A stretch of DNA of 64,000 nt from Curtanaerobium respiraculi (GCF_024609215.1 NZ_JANIPD030000023.1:1-64000); one strand, 5' to 3'. Positions 1 to 9,722 are shown, counted from the stretch's first letter. Made by a program: numbers and translations. The notes: generated by a model not told the origin, from the letters alone.

Positions 1-104
1 CGGCCTTCGAGCCGCAGAAGAAGGAGGGGCCTGCGCAATGGGGCGACGGGCTGGTCTGGTCGGAGCTCCACCACTCGGCCAAGTGGCGCACCGATTGGGA
101 TTAG
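1..104 (+). CDS. C-terminal end of an unidentified protein (partial)
   Basis: An open frame enters from the left edge and stops at the TAG at 102-104. It encodes about 33 residues that end in WSELHHSAKWRTDWD. The fragment is rich in Trp, His and charged residues, which looks like real coding sequence, but it is too short to name. The toxin-antitoxin operon starts about 160 bases downstream, and no clear terminator hairpin is visible between them. I do not recognise the family. Confidence 0.45.
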   Translation, partial: AFEPQKKEGPAQWGDGLVWSELHHSAKWRTDWD

Positions 105-190
105 CCATCAACACGTTTTGGCCTATAGCCCGAAAGTTACGGTAACCTCGCGATTGCGACCAATGTAGATATTCAGATGACTATTCGAAT

Positions 191-235
191 CAATGCTATA
201 TACGTAATGCAATAGTGATACAATGCATATACAAT
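191..235 (+). promoter_or_regulatory. Probable promoter/operator of the toxin-antitoxin operon
   Basis: Two near-identical direct repeats, CAATGCTATATAC (191-203) and CAATGCATATAC (221-232), lie in an AT-rich stretch just before the antitoxin gene. TACAAT hexamers at 219-224 and 230-235 could serve as -10 elements. RelB/DinJ antitoxins bind their own promoters through an N-terminal ribbon-helix-helix, so repeated sites here fit autoregulation. That role is inferred from position. Confidence 0.4.
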
Positions 236-262
236 TAAAGCAATTTTGGGAGGTGTATTCAA

Positions 263-550
263 TTGCCAAAGTCGGCGACTATAAACATGCGCGTGGATCC
301 TGCCGTTAAGTCTGATGCCGAGTCCATTTTCGCTAGCCTTGGAATGACGCTTACGGAGGCGATCAACGTCTTCCTGCACAAGTCTGTTATGGAGGGCGGT
401 CTACCCTTCGAGGTGCGTCAGCCCCGCTATAACGCCACAACTGAGACCGCTATGCGCGAGGCACGCGACATCATGGCAGGCAAGATCGAGGTGCCGGTTT
501 ACGACTCTGCGGCGGAGCTCTTTTCGGCTCTCGATGCCGAGGCGAAGTAG
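263..550 (+). CDS. RelB/DinJ family antitoxin
   Basis: This 95-residue protein begins with a ribbon-helix-helix segment (roughly residues 4-45, SATINMRVDPAVKSDAESIF onward) typical of RelB/DinJ antitoxins. These bind DNA as dimers and neutralise the toxin through the C-terminal half. The start is a TTG preceded by GGGAGGTG at 249-256. The stop codon directly abuts the ATG of the toxin gene, a gene order and spacing typical of dinJ-yafQ pairs. The upstream direct repeats probably hold the operator. Family assignment is firm; the exact subfamily is less so. Confidence 0.88.
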   Translation: MPKSATINMRVDPAVKSDAESIFASLGMTLTEAINVFLHKSVMEGGLPFEVRQPRYNATTETAMREARDIMAGKIEVPVYDSAAELFSALDAEAK

Positions 551-832
551 ATGGCTCTAAGGCTTGCGACCACTGCGCAGTTCAAGAAGGACTACAGGAG
601 AATAAAAAAGCGCGGATTCGACACATCGGAGCTTCAGGCGGTCATCGATGACCTTTGTGCGCAGAAAACGCTGTCTGAGGAGAAGCGCGACCATGCGCTC
701 GCGGGCAGCTATTCTGGCTTCCGCGAGTGCCATATTCGTCCTGATTGGCTCATTGTCTACGCAGTCGATGGGGAGAAGCTCATATTGACTGCATCTCGTA
801 CCGGTACGCACTCGGATCTCTTCATGAGGTAG
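551..832 (+). CDS. yafQ: YafQ/RelE family mRNA interferase toxin
   Basis: A 93-residue RelE-fold toxin expected to cut mRNA on the ribosome. Residues matching the E. coli YafQ active site are all present: His48, His61, Asp65-Trp66 (in HIRPDW), His87 and Phe91 (GTHSDLF). The length equals that of E. coli YafQ (92 residues). The ATG follows the antitoxin stop with no gap, so translation is probably coupled. With the catalytic set intact the toxin is likely active. The genes form a two-gene operon with a large non-coding stretch downstream. Confidence 0.88.
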   Translation: MALRLATTAQFKKDYRRIKKRGFDTSELQAVIDDLCAQKTLSEEKRDHALAGSYSGFRECHIRPDWLIVYAVDGEKLILTASRTGTHSDLFMR

Positions 833-1271
833 CTCTCGTCGGAGACAGTGAAGCGTCGGCATGCGTGCGAAGCAAGCCGACGAACATGCAATCAAGCTGA
901 TTAGATATACAATGAGTTTTTAGCACAGTTAAACGCGCTTATACGCAGCTGCTGACACGGAAGAGGCCACAAGTTTCCCACGGGACGAGATTCGCGTCGC
1001 AAATCTCGTAACGCCCACCATAATGTCGCAACTCGTAAAATCAGTTCTCGGGCTGCTTTGCCCCCCGTTGACAATCTTTTCAAAATATGGAGCGCACCTC
1101 CCTCGGAGACGAGGGGAAACGCCCCTAGACAAGCTCTTATCTGCGTCGATGCGAGCAATCAGTTCCATTTTCCATGACGGGGTTATTTTCAGGGCGAAGT
1201 TAACCGTTTGGAAAGAATTGCGTGCGAACATAGTCTGCGAAAATGGTACTCGATTGCAGGAGGCTGGTCGC
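833..1271 (+). other. Intergenic region with short repeats, no gene
   Basis: No convincing gene is present between yafQ and amtB. The frame that runs into amtB from further upstream has no family resemblance and no ribosome site. A perfect 8-base inverted repeat, ACGAGATT (985-992) and AATCTCGT (1002-1009), could form a hairpin. The sequence GTCGCAA(AT)CTCGTAA at 996-1011 recurs two bases shorter at 1025-1038. A TTGACA at 1068-1073 lacks a matching -10. The amtB promoter is probably in the last 100 bases, but I cannot place it. Confidence 0.35.
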
Positions 1272-2543
1272 ATGGACACTGCGCTTACCGCGTTCACACT
1301 GCTGAGCGCCGCCATGGTTCTCGTCATGACCCCGGGCATAGCCCTCTTCTACGGGGGGTTGAGCAGGAAGAAGAACGTCGGCAACACCATAGCCATGGTG
1401 CTGCTGTCGTTGGGGGTGGCGGGAGTCGTATGGGTCGCGTTCGGGTATTCTATTGCCTTCGACGGGTCCGACGGCGACCAAGGCGGTCTTGCCCGGCAGT
1501 TCGTTGGCGGCCTTTCACAGCTCATGCTCTCCGGGACCGATATGCTTGCGCAGGGAAGCATCGAAGACGGGCTCCCCGATATGGCGTTCTCGGTCTTCCA
1601 AGGAGCGTTCTGCATGATCACGGTGGGCATCATCGTTGGATCGGTATCCGGGCGCATCAAGTTCGGAGCGTTCGCTGCCTTCATAGCTGCATGGGTAGCG
1701 CTCGTGTACGGCCCGCTTGCGCATATGGTGTGGGGCGGCGGGCTCATAGGCGAGACCATAGGCGCCCTCGACTTCGCGGGAGGAGACGTGGTTCACATCT
1801 CGTCGGGAACAGCAGGCCTCGTGCTCGCTCTCCTCGCGGGAAAGAGGCGGGGTTACGGTAACGCCTCGTACCGCGCCCACAGCACCCCGCTCGTCGCCAT
1901 CGGCGCGGCTTTTCTCTGGTTCGGCTGGATGGGCTTCAACGGCGGTTCGGCCTTCTCTCTCGACGACGGGGTTGCCGCGCTTGCTATTTCCAATACGGTA
2001 GCGGCGTCATGCGCAGGCCTTTTGAGTTGGATGGTCTGCGACAAGGTGGTGACGGGGCATGTCACGCTTGTCGGTGCGTGCACGGGACTCGTCGCGGGAC
2101 TTGTGGCCATCACGCCAGCGGCAGGGTTCGTTACCGCGGGACCGGCTATGCTCATGGGAGCGGCGGTCTGCCCGGTGTGTTACTTCGCCATAGCGAAGCT
2201 GAAGCTGCGCCTTGGTTACGACGACGCACTTGATGCGTTCGGGCTGCATGGTGTGGGCGGCGTGTTCGGCGGGGTTATGACCGGTCTCTTCTGCGTTCCC
2301 GAGCTTTCCTGGACAGGGGAGGGCGGCCTGCTCTACACGGGCGATCCGAGCCTGCTGCTCGCTCAGTGCCTGGGTATACTGGTGACCGTAGCATTCGTCA
2401 TCGTCGCGACGTTGGCTATCGGCCTGGCCGTGCGCGCATGCTTCGGAGGCAGCCTGCGTGTGGATGGGCACGACGAGGGGCGCGGGCTCGACGTAACGGT
2501 GCACGGCGAGGACGCATATCCCGCATTTGACGGAATGGATTAG
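1272..2543 (+). CDS. amtB: Ammonium transporter Amt/MEP/Rh family
   Basis: A 423-residue integral membrane channel for ammonium uptake with about 11 membrane segments. The two pore histidines of the family are visible in VVHISSGTAG (near residue 175) and DAFGLHGVGG (near residue 325), together with the N-terminal GIALFYGGLSRKKN. The ATG at 1272 follows AGGAGG by about 8 bases; the frame is open further upstream, but that part shows no similarity. The P-II gene starts 16 bases after the stop, the standard amtB-glnK pair in which P-II plugs the channel when nitrogen is plentiful. Confidence 0.96.
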   Translation: MDTALTAFTLLSAAMVLVMTPGIALFYGGLSRKKNVGNTIAMVLLSLGVAGVVWVAFGYSIAFDGSDGDQGGLARQFVGGLSQLMLSGTDMLAQGSIEDGLPDMAFSVFQGAFCMITVGIIVGSVSGRIKFGAFAAFIAAWVALVYGPLAHMVWGGGLIGETIGALDFAGGDVVHISSGTAGLVLALLAGKRRGYGNASYRAHSTPLVAIGAAFLWFGWMGFNGGSAFSLDDGVAALAISNTVAASCAGLLSWMVCDKVVTGHVTLVGACTGLVAGLVAITPAAGFVTAGPAMLMGAAVCPVCYFAIAKLKLRLGYDDALDAFGLHGVGGVFGGVMTGLFCVPELSWTGEGGLLYTGDPSLLLAQCLGILVTVAFVIVATLAIGLAVRACFGGSLRVDGHDEGRGLDVTVHGEDAYPAFDGMD

Positions 2544-2559
2544 GAACAGAGGTGTGGGA

Positions 2560-2898
2560 ATGAAGAAGGTGCAGGCGATCATAAGGCCGGATTTCCTCGA
2601 GGACCTCGAGGAAAGGATCTCGGAATCGGATATCGGCGGCATGACGGTGAGCGCGGTGCATGGTTGCGGCAAGCAAAACGGCTGGAAGGAATACTACCGC
2701 GGAACGGAGATCGCGATGAACATGCAGCCGAAGCTCTGCTGCGAGTTCGTCGTTGAGGACAGCCTGGTCGAAGAGGCAATAGCGCTTATCGTGGAGGTTT
2801 GCCGCACGGGCGAGGTGGGGGACGGGAAAATCTTCGTCACCCCTGTTGAGCAGGTCGTGCGCATCCGCACCGGGGAGCGGGATTCGGCTGCGCTGTAG
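2560..2898 (+). CDS. glnK: P-II nitrogen regulatory protein (GlnK/GlnB)
   Basis: A 112-residue P-II signal protein that senses ATP/ADP and 2-oxoglutarate and gates AmtB. Conserved parts are the N-terminal strand MKKVQAIIRP, the T-loop (KEYYRGTEIA, residues 43-52), the B-loop (TGEVGDGKIFV) and the C-terminal VVRIRTGE. The residue that is uridylylated or adenylylated in many bacteria, Tyr51, is Ile here. Tyr46 is kept. The ATG at 2560 follows GAGGTGTGGG. It is encoded directly after amtB and almost certainly co-transcribed. Lack of Tyr51 suggests control by ligand binding alone. Confidence 0.95.
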   Translation: MKKVQAIIRPDFLEDLEERISESDIGGMTVSAVHGCGKQNGWKEYYRGTEIAMNMQPKLCCEFVVEDSLVEEAIALIVEVCRTGEVGDGKIFVTPVEQVVRIRTGERDSAAL

Positions 2899-3015
2899 CG
2901 CTGGGGGATCCGCCCATGACAGCGACCTCCCATCCGGTGCGCGTCGCGGGTAGGTGGGAAAGCCGTACGATATAGGAGCGACGGCTGAAGCCGGCAGGCA
3001 AGGGATCTATTCCCC

Positions 3016-4706
<1,691 letters not shown>

Positions 4707-4811
4707 TCGCCCCGCGGTTTCGTGCTCGTTACAATATCGCTCGAATCCGCATCCCGTCGTTCGGTCCGGACGGCGGGTTCCCCGTCGGCCTCCGGACGGA
4801 TCTGCGCTCCA

Positions 4812-4820
4812 TGGTACAAT
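4812..4820 (+). promoter_or_regulatory. Extended -10 promoter element for the lipoprotein gene
   Basis: TGGTACAAT is an extended -10 (TGn plus TACAAT) that would start transcription near 4827, 35 bases before the TTG start codon. No convincing -35 is visible, which is acceptable for extended -10 promoters. Confidence 0.45.
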
Positions 4821-4861
4821 CCCTAACTTGTACGGGGAGATGTCTGCAAGGGGGATATGAT

Positions 4862-5482
4862 TTGAACATCACTACACTCAAACGGGGGAGCGTTGCATTC
4901 GCCCTCGCCCTCGGCCTCATGCTTTGCTGTTCCGTCATCGCGGGTTGCAGCGGCCCTTCCGGCTCGGACGCTAAAGCCTATGTCCCCAAAGACATCCCGC
5001 TCGAGAACACCGTCGTTGAGACCGACGCAACGGCCCAGTTCGGCTCGCTCCGCATTCCCATCTCGTCGTCATGGCGGCATGAGGAAGCCGACAAGATGAA
5101 GGCGGATGCGGTCGAGCACTACCTGGTCGACGAGGATAAGGCGGTGCGCATCACGCTCACGCGCGTTCTGATCGACAACGCGCCGTCGCATGACGAGTAC
5201 GACAACTACGAGGCCATGGCGAAAACCATGCAGGACCTTTTCAGCACCCAAAACATCCAGGTTTCCCTGGAGGAATCGTCCGTCGCGGGACATGTGGCCG
5301 TCAAATGCCTGTTCGAGGGGGAGGGATACGAAAACATCATCTCCGAGAACCATCAGTACGTCTTCATGAACAGCGAGGGCCTCTATCAGATCACGTTCGG
5401 CAAATCCGCCGGCTCCGGCTACGATTTGAGCGTTTTGGAGAACGCGGTGATCCCCGCCATCGCCGAAGGATCGGCGCTCTAA
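4862..5482 (+). CDS. Predicted lipoprotein of unknown function
   Basis: A 206-residue exported protein. The N-terminus has a short basic region (TTLKRGS), a hydrophobic core and a lipobox VIAGC, so Cys is expected to be lipidated and the protein anchored outside the membrane. I place the start at the TTG at 4862, behind AAGGGGG, because the frame further upstream is not signal-peptide-like. The mature part (PISSSWRHEE..., then YQITFGKSAGSG near the end) resembles small lipoproteins of gut actinobacteria that measure as single beta-rich domains, but I cannot name a domain. It stands alone between pyrG and the symporter. Confidence 0.75.
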   Translation: MNITTLKRGSVAFALALGLMLCCSVIAGCSGPSGSDAKAYVPKDIPLENTVVETDATAQFGSLRIPISSSWRHEEADKMKADAVEHYLVDEDKAVRITLTRVLIDNAPSHDEYDNYEAMAKTMQDLFSTQNIQVSLEESSVAGHVAVKCLFEGEGYENIISENHQYVFMNSEGLYQITFGKSAGSGYDLSVLENAVIPAIAEGSAL

Positions 5483-5559
5483 CGACGGATCGGGCATCGT
5501 CAGGGGGCCGCGCTGTAGCCCGGTGCGGGGCGTGGCGCGTTCGGGGCGGCGGGCACCTC

Positions 5560-5581
5560 GGCGCTTTCGTCAGCGCCTTTT
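5560..5581 (+). terminator. Probable rho-independent terminator after the lipoprotein gene
   Basis: A perfect 6-bp stem, GGCGCT (5560-5565) with AGCGCC (5572-5577), encloses a 6-base loop and is followed by TTTT. The U tract is short, so the call is moderate. Confidence 0.5.
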
Positions 5582-5745
5582 CCGCTTTTCGCTCTTCCAC
5601 TTCGGGCAAATGAGGGCACCATGGCCCCGTTTAGGATAAAATAGCCTGCGTCTGCCGAAATCGGCATACGATTCTGCCGTGCGGGGAAAGCAGCTCGTCC
5701 TGCGCCCCCTCGCGTTTTAGCAACGCATCCCAGAAAGGCCCGAAG

Positions 5746-7170
5746 GTGTCTACCGAATCGAATAAGTTCAACCTCACCACCTGGATCCTCCTGTCGCTCG
5801 CCCTCGGCGTCGCCGCAGGGCTCGTCTGCAACGCCATGCTCCCGCGCGAGACCATGGCATACGACATCCTTATCGAAGGCGTCTGCTACGTCTTCGGGCA
5901 ATGGTTCGTGCGCATCATGCAGATGATGGTCATCCCCCTGGTGTTCTGCTCCATCGTCTGCGGCGCCGCCTCGATGAGCGATCCCAAGATGTTGGGCAAG
6001 GTCGGCATCGGCACCATCGCGATGTACCTGGTCACCACCGCGCTCGCCGTCGTCATCGCCATATTCTTGGCCCAGCTGTGCCAACCGGGCGTCGGGCTCG
6101 ACATGAGCAAGGTCGTCTCCCAAGCGCCCTCGGCGACTACCACCGACCAGACCATGCGCGACATGCTCGTGAACATCGTTCCGAAGAACATTTTCGCAAG
6201 CATGGCGTCGGGCGATATGCTGCCCATCATCTTCTTCGCATTGGTGCTGGGTTTCCTCCTGGGGCACTTGGGCAAGAAGGTCGGCACGGTCAACCGCTTC
6301 TTCGCGCAGTTCAACGCCATCATGATGAAGATGATAGGCTACTTCCTGCGCATCGCCCCCATCGGCATCTTCTGCCTCATCGCTCGCACGTTCTGCAACC
6401 TCGGCATCGAGGGCATCCTGCCCATGCTGAAGTTCATCGGCACCGTGTACCTAGGACTCGCGGTGCAGCTGCTGGTGGTGTACATGCTCATCCTCGTCAT
6501 CGGCGCGCGCTTGAACCCCCTGCGCTTCCTGCACAAGTTCTGGCCCGTCATGGTGTTCGCCTTCTCCACGAGCTCGTCGAACGCCACGATCCCCCTGAAC
6601 ATGGAAACGTTGAGTAAGAAGATCGGCGTGGACGAGCGCGTCACCAGCTTCACGATTCCGCTGGGCGCCACCATCAACATGGACGGCACGGCTATCATGC
6701 AGGGCGCCGCCGTCGTGTTCATCGCGCAGGCGTTCGGCATCGACCTTTCCACGACTGCCCTGCTCACGGTCATCGTCACGGCCGTCACCGCCTCCATCGG
6801 CACCGCGGGCGTACCGGGCGTGGGCACCATCATGCTGGCGATGGTCTTCAACTCCATCGGGCTGCCCGCCGAGGGCGTTGCCATGATCATGGGCATCGAT
6901 CGCATCCTCGACATGGGGCGCACCGCCATCAACATCACGGGCGACGCCGTCGTCACCACGGTGATGGGCAGCGCCGTGGGCATGCTCGACAAGAGCGTGT
7001 TCCATAACGCCGATTTCAGCGCGGTGAGCGTCGACGATCTCGACGAGCCCCTCGATCCCGTCGTGTACGACGATTACGCGGCGGAGGGGGACCCCGATGA
7101 GGTTCTGGAGCAGGGCGAGCCCGACCGCTTCGCCGACATCGACGAGCCCGTCGTTGCAAAGCGTCACTGA
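5746..7170 (+). CDS. Dicarboxylate/amino acid:cation symporter (DAACS family)
   Basis: A 474-residue membrane symporter that probably imports glutamate, aspartate or C4-dicarboxylates with Na+ or H+. Family signatures are present: the serine-rich hairpin STSSSNATIP, NMDGTA, the second hairpin tip ASIGTAGVPG, and RILDMGRTAINITGD. The Arg in MGRT corresponds to the residue that holds the acidic side chain in GltPh, which favours an acidic substrate. The start is GTG at 5746 behind AGAAAGG. An unusual tail of about 45 mostly acidic residues follows the last membrane segment. Its role is unknown. Substrate is not determined by sequence alone. Confidence 0.93.
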   Translation: MSTESNKFNLTTWILLSLALGVAAGLVCNAMLPRETMAYDILIEGVCYVFGQWFVRIMQMMVIPLVFCSIVCGAASMSDPKMLGKVGIGTIAMYLVTTALAVVIAIFLAQLCQPGVGLDMSKVVSQAPSATTTDQTMRDMLVNIVPKNIFASMASGDMLPIIFFALVLGFLLGHLGKKVGTVNRFFAQFNAIMMKMIGYFLRIAPIGIFCLIARTFCNLGIEGILPMLKFIGTVYLGLAVQLLVVYMLILVIGARLNPLRFLHKFWPVMVFAFSTSSSNATIPLNMETLSKKIGVDERVTSFTIPLGATINMDGTAIMQGAAVVFIAQAFGIDLSTTALLTVIVTAVTASIGTAGVPGVGTIMLAMVFNSIGLPAEGVAMIMGIDRILDMGRTAINITGDAVVTTVMGSAVGMLDKSVFHNADFSAVSVDDLDEPLDPVVYDDYAAEGDPDEVLEQGEPDRFADIDEPVVAKRH

Positions 7171-7197
7171 CCTGCAACTTTGAATCCGCCTCTCACC

Positions 7198-7206
7198 TGA
7201 TATGAT
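7198..7206 (+). promoter_or_regulatory. Extended -10 promoter element for the glutaredoxin gene
   Basis: TGATATGAT (TGn plus TATGAT) lies 34 bases before the ATG at 7241, with a weak TTTGAA 16 bases further upstream. The element is good; the -35 is poor. Confidence 0.42.
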
Positions 7207-7240
7207 GCGCGGCGACACAATTTGATCCGAAAGGAACGTT

Positions 7241-7573
7241 ATGGATAGCGTGAAGGATATACCCGGATTGACGCTTTACAAGGCCGCCTGGTGCCCCTAT
7301 TGCCACGAGGTGCTGTCGTTCATGGAGCAGGCGGGCATCCAAATCCCCGTGGTCGACATCGATGTCGACCATTCCGCCATCGACACCATCTACGCCGCAG
7401 CCGGAACCGACCAGGTTCCCTGCCTGATGATCGACGGCGAGCCGATGCTCGAGTCCGTCGACATCATCAAATACCTGGGGCAGCTGTTCGGCAAGGCGGA
7501 TGAGGCCCGGGCCTACATCGACGGGCAGGATATCGGCAGCGGCGGGTGCTCCGGAGGCGTCTGCTCGCTGTAG
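7241..7573 (+). CDS. Glutaredoxin-like protein with N-terminal thioredoxin-fold domain
   Basis: A 110-residue thioredoxin-fold protein. The redox motif is CPYC (Cys18, Cys21), as in glutaredoxins; TDQVPCLMIDG carries the cis-Pro of the fold. A C-terminal glycine-rich tail adds a second cysteine pair in GGCSGGVCSL (Cys103, Cys108), which is not part of the fold. Actinobacteria generally lack glutathione, so another thiol or a direct flavoprotein partner is likely. The gene is convergent with the thioredoxin-reductase-like gene 300 bases downstream. Ribosome site AAAGGAA precedes the ATG. Confidence 0.85.
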   Translation: MDSVKDIPGLTLYKAAWCPYCHEVLSFMEQAGIQIPVVDIDVDHSAIDTIYAAAGTDQVPCLMIDGEPMLESVDIIKYLGQLFGKADEARAYIDGQDIGSGGCSGGVCSL

Positions 7574-7875
7574 CCGCATTCCGATCGCAGCGCGGTTTCC
7601 GTCCTCCGTTCCGTATGGCCATGAAACGCTTCCGCGCGGCGGGAAGCATGCATCGATTTGCCGTGTACGAGGTCGAGGCAAATGCGGCATAGGGCAGCCA
7701 TCGGATCGCGCGGTGGTTTGCGCGCTTTGATCCCCACGAGGGCAACCATAGCGGCGATGCCCGGCCCCACCGCGATGCAACCGAGTGCCGAGACGGGGAG
7801 GAGACCCCCGGTTTTGAAATCGCCGGGGGCCTCCTCGGCCGAGACGCGTTGCATTGGAAAGAGCGGAGGGGGCGC
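7574..7875. other. Convergent intergenic region, hairpin only
   Basis: Between the glutaredoxin-like gene and the flavoprotein gene there is no gene I trust. A minus-strand frame (7854-7513) contains a hydrophobic stretch but has no ribosome site and overlaps the glutaredoxin gene end. A strong inverted repeat, CCCCCGG (7805-7811) with CCGGGGG (7823-7829), sits just past the flavoprotein stop and may help end transcription from either side, although neither strand has a T tract. Confidence 0.35.
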
Positions 7876-8784
7876 TTACTTCAAGCTCGCCGAAGCGTTG
7901 ATCGCGGCGATCGTGCCATCGGAAACGGCAGTCGATGCCTGCCGCACCTGCTTGGCGCGGATATCGCCCGCCGCGTACACGCCCGCGATGGTGGTTTCCA
8001 TCTTCTCGTTCACCGGGATGAAGCCGTCCTGCAGCCCCAGTGCTTCGAGACCCTGGGTGTTGGGCACCGTCCCCGCGTAGATGAATATGCCGCACCCGGG
8101 ATCGGCGATCGTCTCCTCGTCGCCGGTGTGCTCGTCGCGCAGCACGAGGCTTTCGACCTCATCCGCTCCGTCGACGGCGGCAAGGCGCGCATGCAGGCGG
8201 TATTCCACGTTGCCGAGTTGCGCCAGGCGGTCCTTGAATTCCGCGATGCAGCCGATCTGATCCTCCCAATGGATGATCGTGAGCTTCTTGGCGAAATCTG
8301 CCAGGTACAGCGCCTCTTTGATGGCGCCGTCAGCGCCACCGACCACATAGATGTTCTTGCCGCGGTAACGTTCCGCATCGCGCGGTGCGTTGAGGTCGAC
8401 GCCGTGGCCGGCCAGACGGTCTTCGTTGGGAACGTGCAGCTTGCGCGGCGCGCAACCTGCGGCGATGATGAGGCGTTTCCCCTCGTATGCGCCGGTATCG
8501 GCGATGACGCGTTTGATATCGCCCTCCATATCGACCGACTCAACCGTTCCGAATACGGTTTCGATGGTGGGGTAGCGGGTGAGCTGGTCGGACAGCTTTT
8601 CGGCGAAGGAGGCGCCGGTCTCATCGCCGTCGACCGAGGCGTAGTGCGTCACGGAGGAGACGTTGCCCACCAATCCGCCTACTTTGGATTTCTCGATCAG
8701 AAGGACCGTGCGCCCACGGCTTGCCGCGTATACGGCCGCGCTGACGCCCGCGGGACCCGCTCCGATGATGAGGATGTCGTACAT
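7876..8784 (-). CDS. Thioredoxin-reductase-like FAD/NAD(P) flavoprotein lacking the CxxC
   Basis: A 302-residue flavoprotein of the two-domain thioredoxin reductase fold. The FAD-binding GAGPAG is at residues 8-13, and the NAD(P) site reads VVGGADGAIKEA. In TrxB the region before it carries CATC; here the aligned segment reads VDLNAPRDA, so the redox disulfide is gone. The protein therefore cannot reduce thioredoxin by the usual route. It may be a ferredoxin/flavodoxin-NAD(P) reductase-like enzyme or use another acceptor. I start it at the ATG at 8784 (MYDILIIGAG), with AAGGGAG upstream. The longer open frame is not supported. Confidence 0.85.
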   Translation of the reverse strand: MYDILIIGAGPAGVSAAVYAASRGRTVLLIEKSKVGGLVGNVSSVTHYASVDGDETGASFAEKLSDQLTRYPTIETVFGTVESVDMEGDIKRVIADTGAYEGKRLIIAAGCAPRKLHVPNEDRLAGHGVDLNAPRDAERYRGKNIYVVGGADGAIKEALYLADFAKKLTIIHWEDQIGCIAEFKDRLAQLGNVEYRLHARLAAVDGADEVESLVLRDEHTGDEETIADPGCGIFIYAGTVPNTQGLEALGLQDGFIPVNEKMETTIAGVYAAGDIRAKQVRQASTAVSDGTIAAINASASLK

Positions 8785-8877
8785 TCGTTGCTCCCTTCGG
8801 TAAAGTGCATCATGCGTGAAAAGGGTAGGGGGACGCCGTGATGTTGTCAAAGGAAAAAGGGGAAACCTGCGCGGGAG

Positions 8878-8893
8878 TGCTATGTTACGTTCA
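8878..8893 (+). promoter_or_regulatory. Extended -10 placed for a leaderless start
   Basis: TGCTATGTT (8878-8886) is an extended -10 whose end lies 6 bases before the ATG at 8893. Transcription would begin at or beside the start codon. No ribosome site precedes this ATG. Confidence 0.4.
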
Positions 8894-9594
8894 TGCCGAG
8901 CTGGAACATACATATCCACCATGCCGAAGCGGTGCTCCGCGATCCGTCTTTGGGCGGGGAAGTGCGCGATCCGGATGCGTTCCTTTTGGGGAACTGCCTG
9001 CCCGATCTGTACGTCGGATACATGGTGCCCAACTGCTCGCACCTCATCCCGTACCGCATAACGCATTTCACCGAGCCGGGACCCCTCCCCGAGCCCCATT
9101 ACTGGGAGTTCTGGAATGAATACGCATTGCCTCCGATCGCCGAGCGGCGAAAAGCCGATGACTTGGTGCTGGGTGCATGGGCGCACCTCGCGGCCGACTT
9201 CGCCTACAACCATGCTTTCAACGAGTTCCTCGCACGGCGCGGAATGAAGCCGAGCGACGAGATCCGGATAAAGAAGCAGAACGATTACGATGCGTACGGC
9301 AAGCGCCTGGGCATCTCGTCCATTCCACAGGTTTCGCCGATGGTGCTGAGGGAATGCGCGGCGTTCCCCCAGTATCGGATCGACGAGCCCGATGTCCGCG
9401 CGATGGCGGACGTGATGGGCGGGATCGTAGAGGCGGCCGGTTCGATCGGGCCCGCGAGCGACCACGTGTACGCGTTTCTGACCGAAGAGCTTCTCGAGCA
9501 GTCGAGGGAAGCAGCCGAAGCGCTGATCGCACGCGGCCTTTTCGCTTTCTTCAACGGCGACATGGAGTCCCCGGGCGCACGCCCGCAAGGGTAA
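8893..9594 (+). CDS. Zinc-dependent phospholipase C-like protein
   Basis: A 233-residue soluble protein without a signal peptide. It opens with WNIHIHHAEAV and contains LLGNCLPDLYVGY and GAWAHLAADFAYNHAFN. This spread of His and Asp residues matches the metal-binding pattern of proteins annotated as zinc-dependent phospholipase C family. Their activity is mostly untested, and the absence of a secretion signal argues against a secreted lipase. The ATG has no ribosome site and may be read from a leaderless mRNA. No operon partner: it is divergent from the flavoprotein gene. Confidence 0.65.
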   Translation: MPSWNIHIHHAEAVLRDPSLGGEVRDPDAFLLGNCLPDLYVGYMVPNCSHLIPYRITHFTEPGPLPEPHYWEFWNEYALPPIAERRKADDLVLGAWAHLAADFAYNHAFNEFLARRGMKPSDEIRIKKQNDYDAYGKRLGISSIPQVSPMVLRECAAFPQYRIDEPDVRAMADVMGGIVEAAGSIGPASDHVYAFLTEELLEQSREAAEALIARGLFAFFNGDMESPGARPQG

Positions 9595-9722
9595 ACCTGC
9601 GCCTACCGACGTGCCTGATAGGGAGTTGGGCGCCCCGATCGAAAACATGCTGGCACGGCCCCTCGAACGCACATCCGGCTTTTCTTCCTCGCGCGTTCCG
9701 GCGAAGAGACTCGCAAACATGA

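Noticed and set aside
985-1038. CRISPR-like or integron-like repeat upstream of amtB
   Set aside because: Only two imperfect copies with about 28-base spacing and no cas or integrase genes.
1023-1271. Upstream extension of the amtB frame
   Set aside because: No similarity to Amt proteins and no ribosome site; the ATG at 1272 has AGGAGG and gives a normal N-terminus.
7513-7854. Minus-strand frame with a hydrophobic stretch between the glutaredoxin-like and flavoprotein genes
   Set aside because: No ribosome site or promoter, overlaps the end of the glutaredoxin-like gene and contains a strong inverted repeat; kept only as a note in the gap entry.
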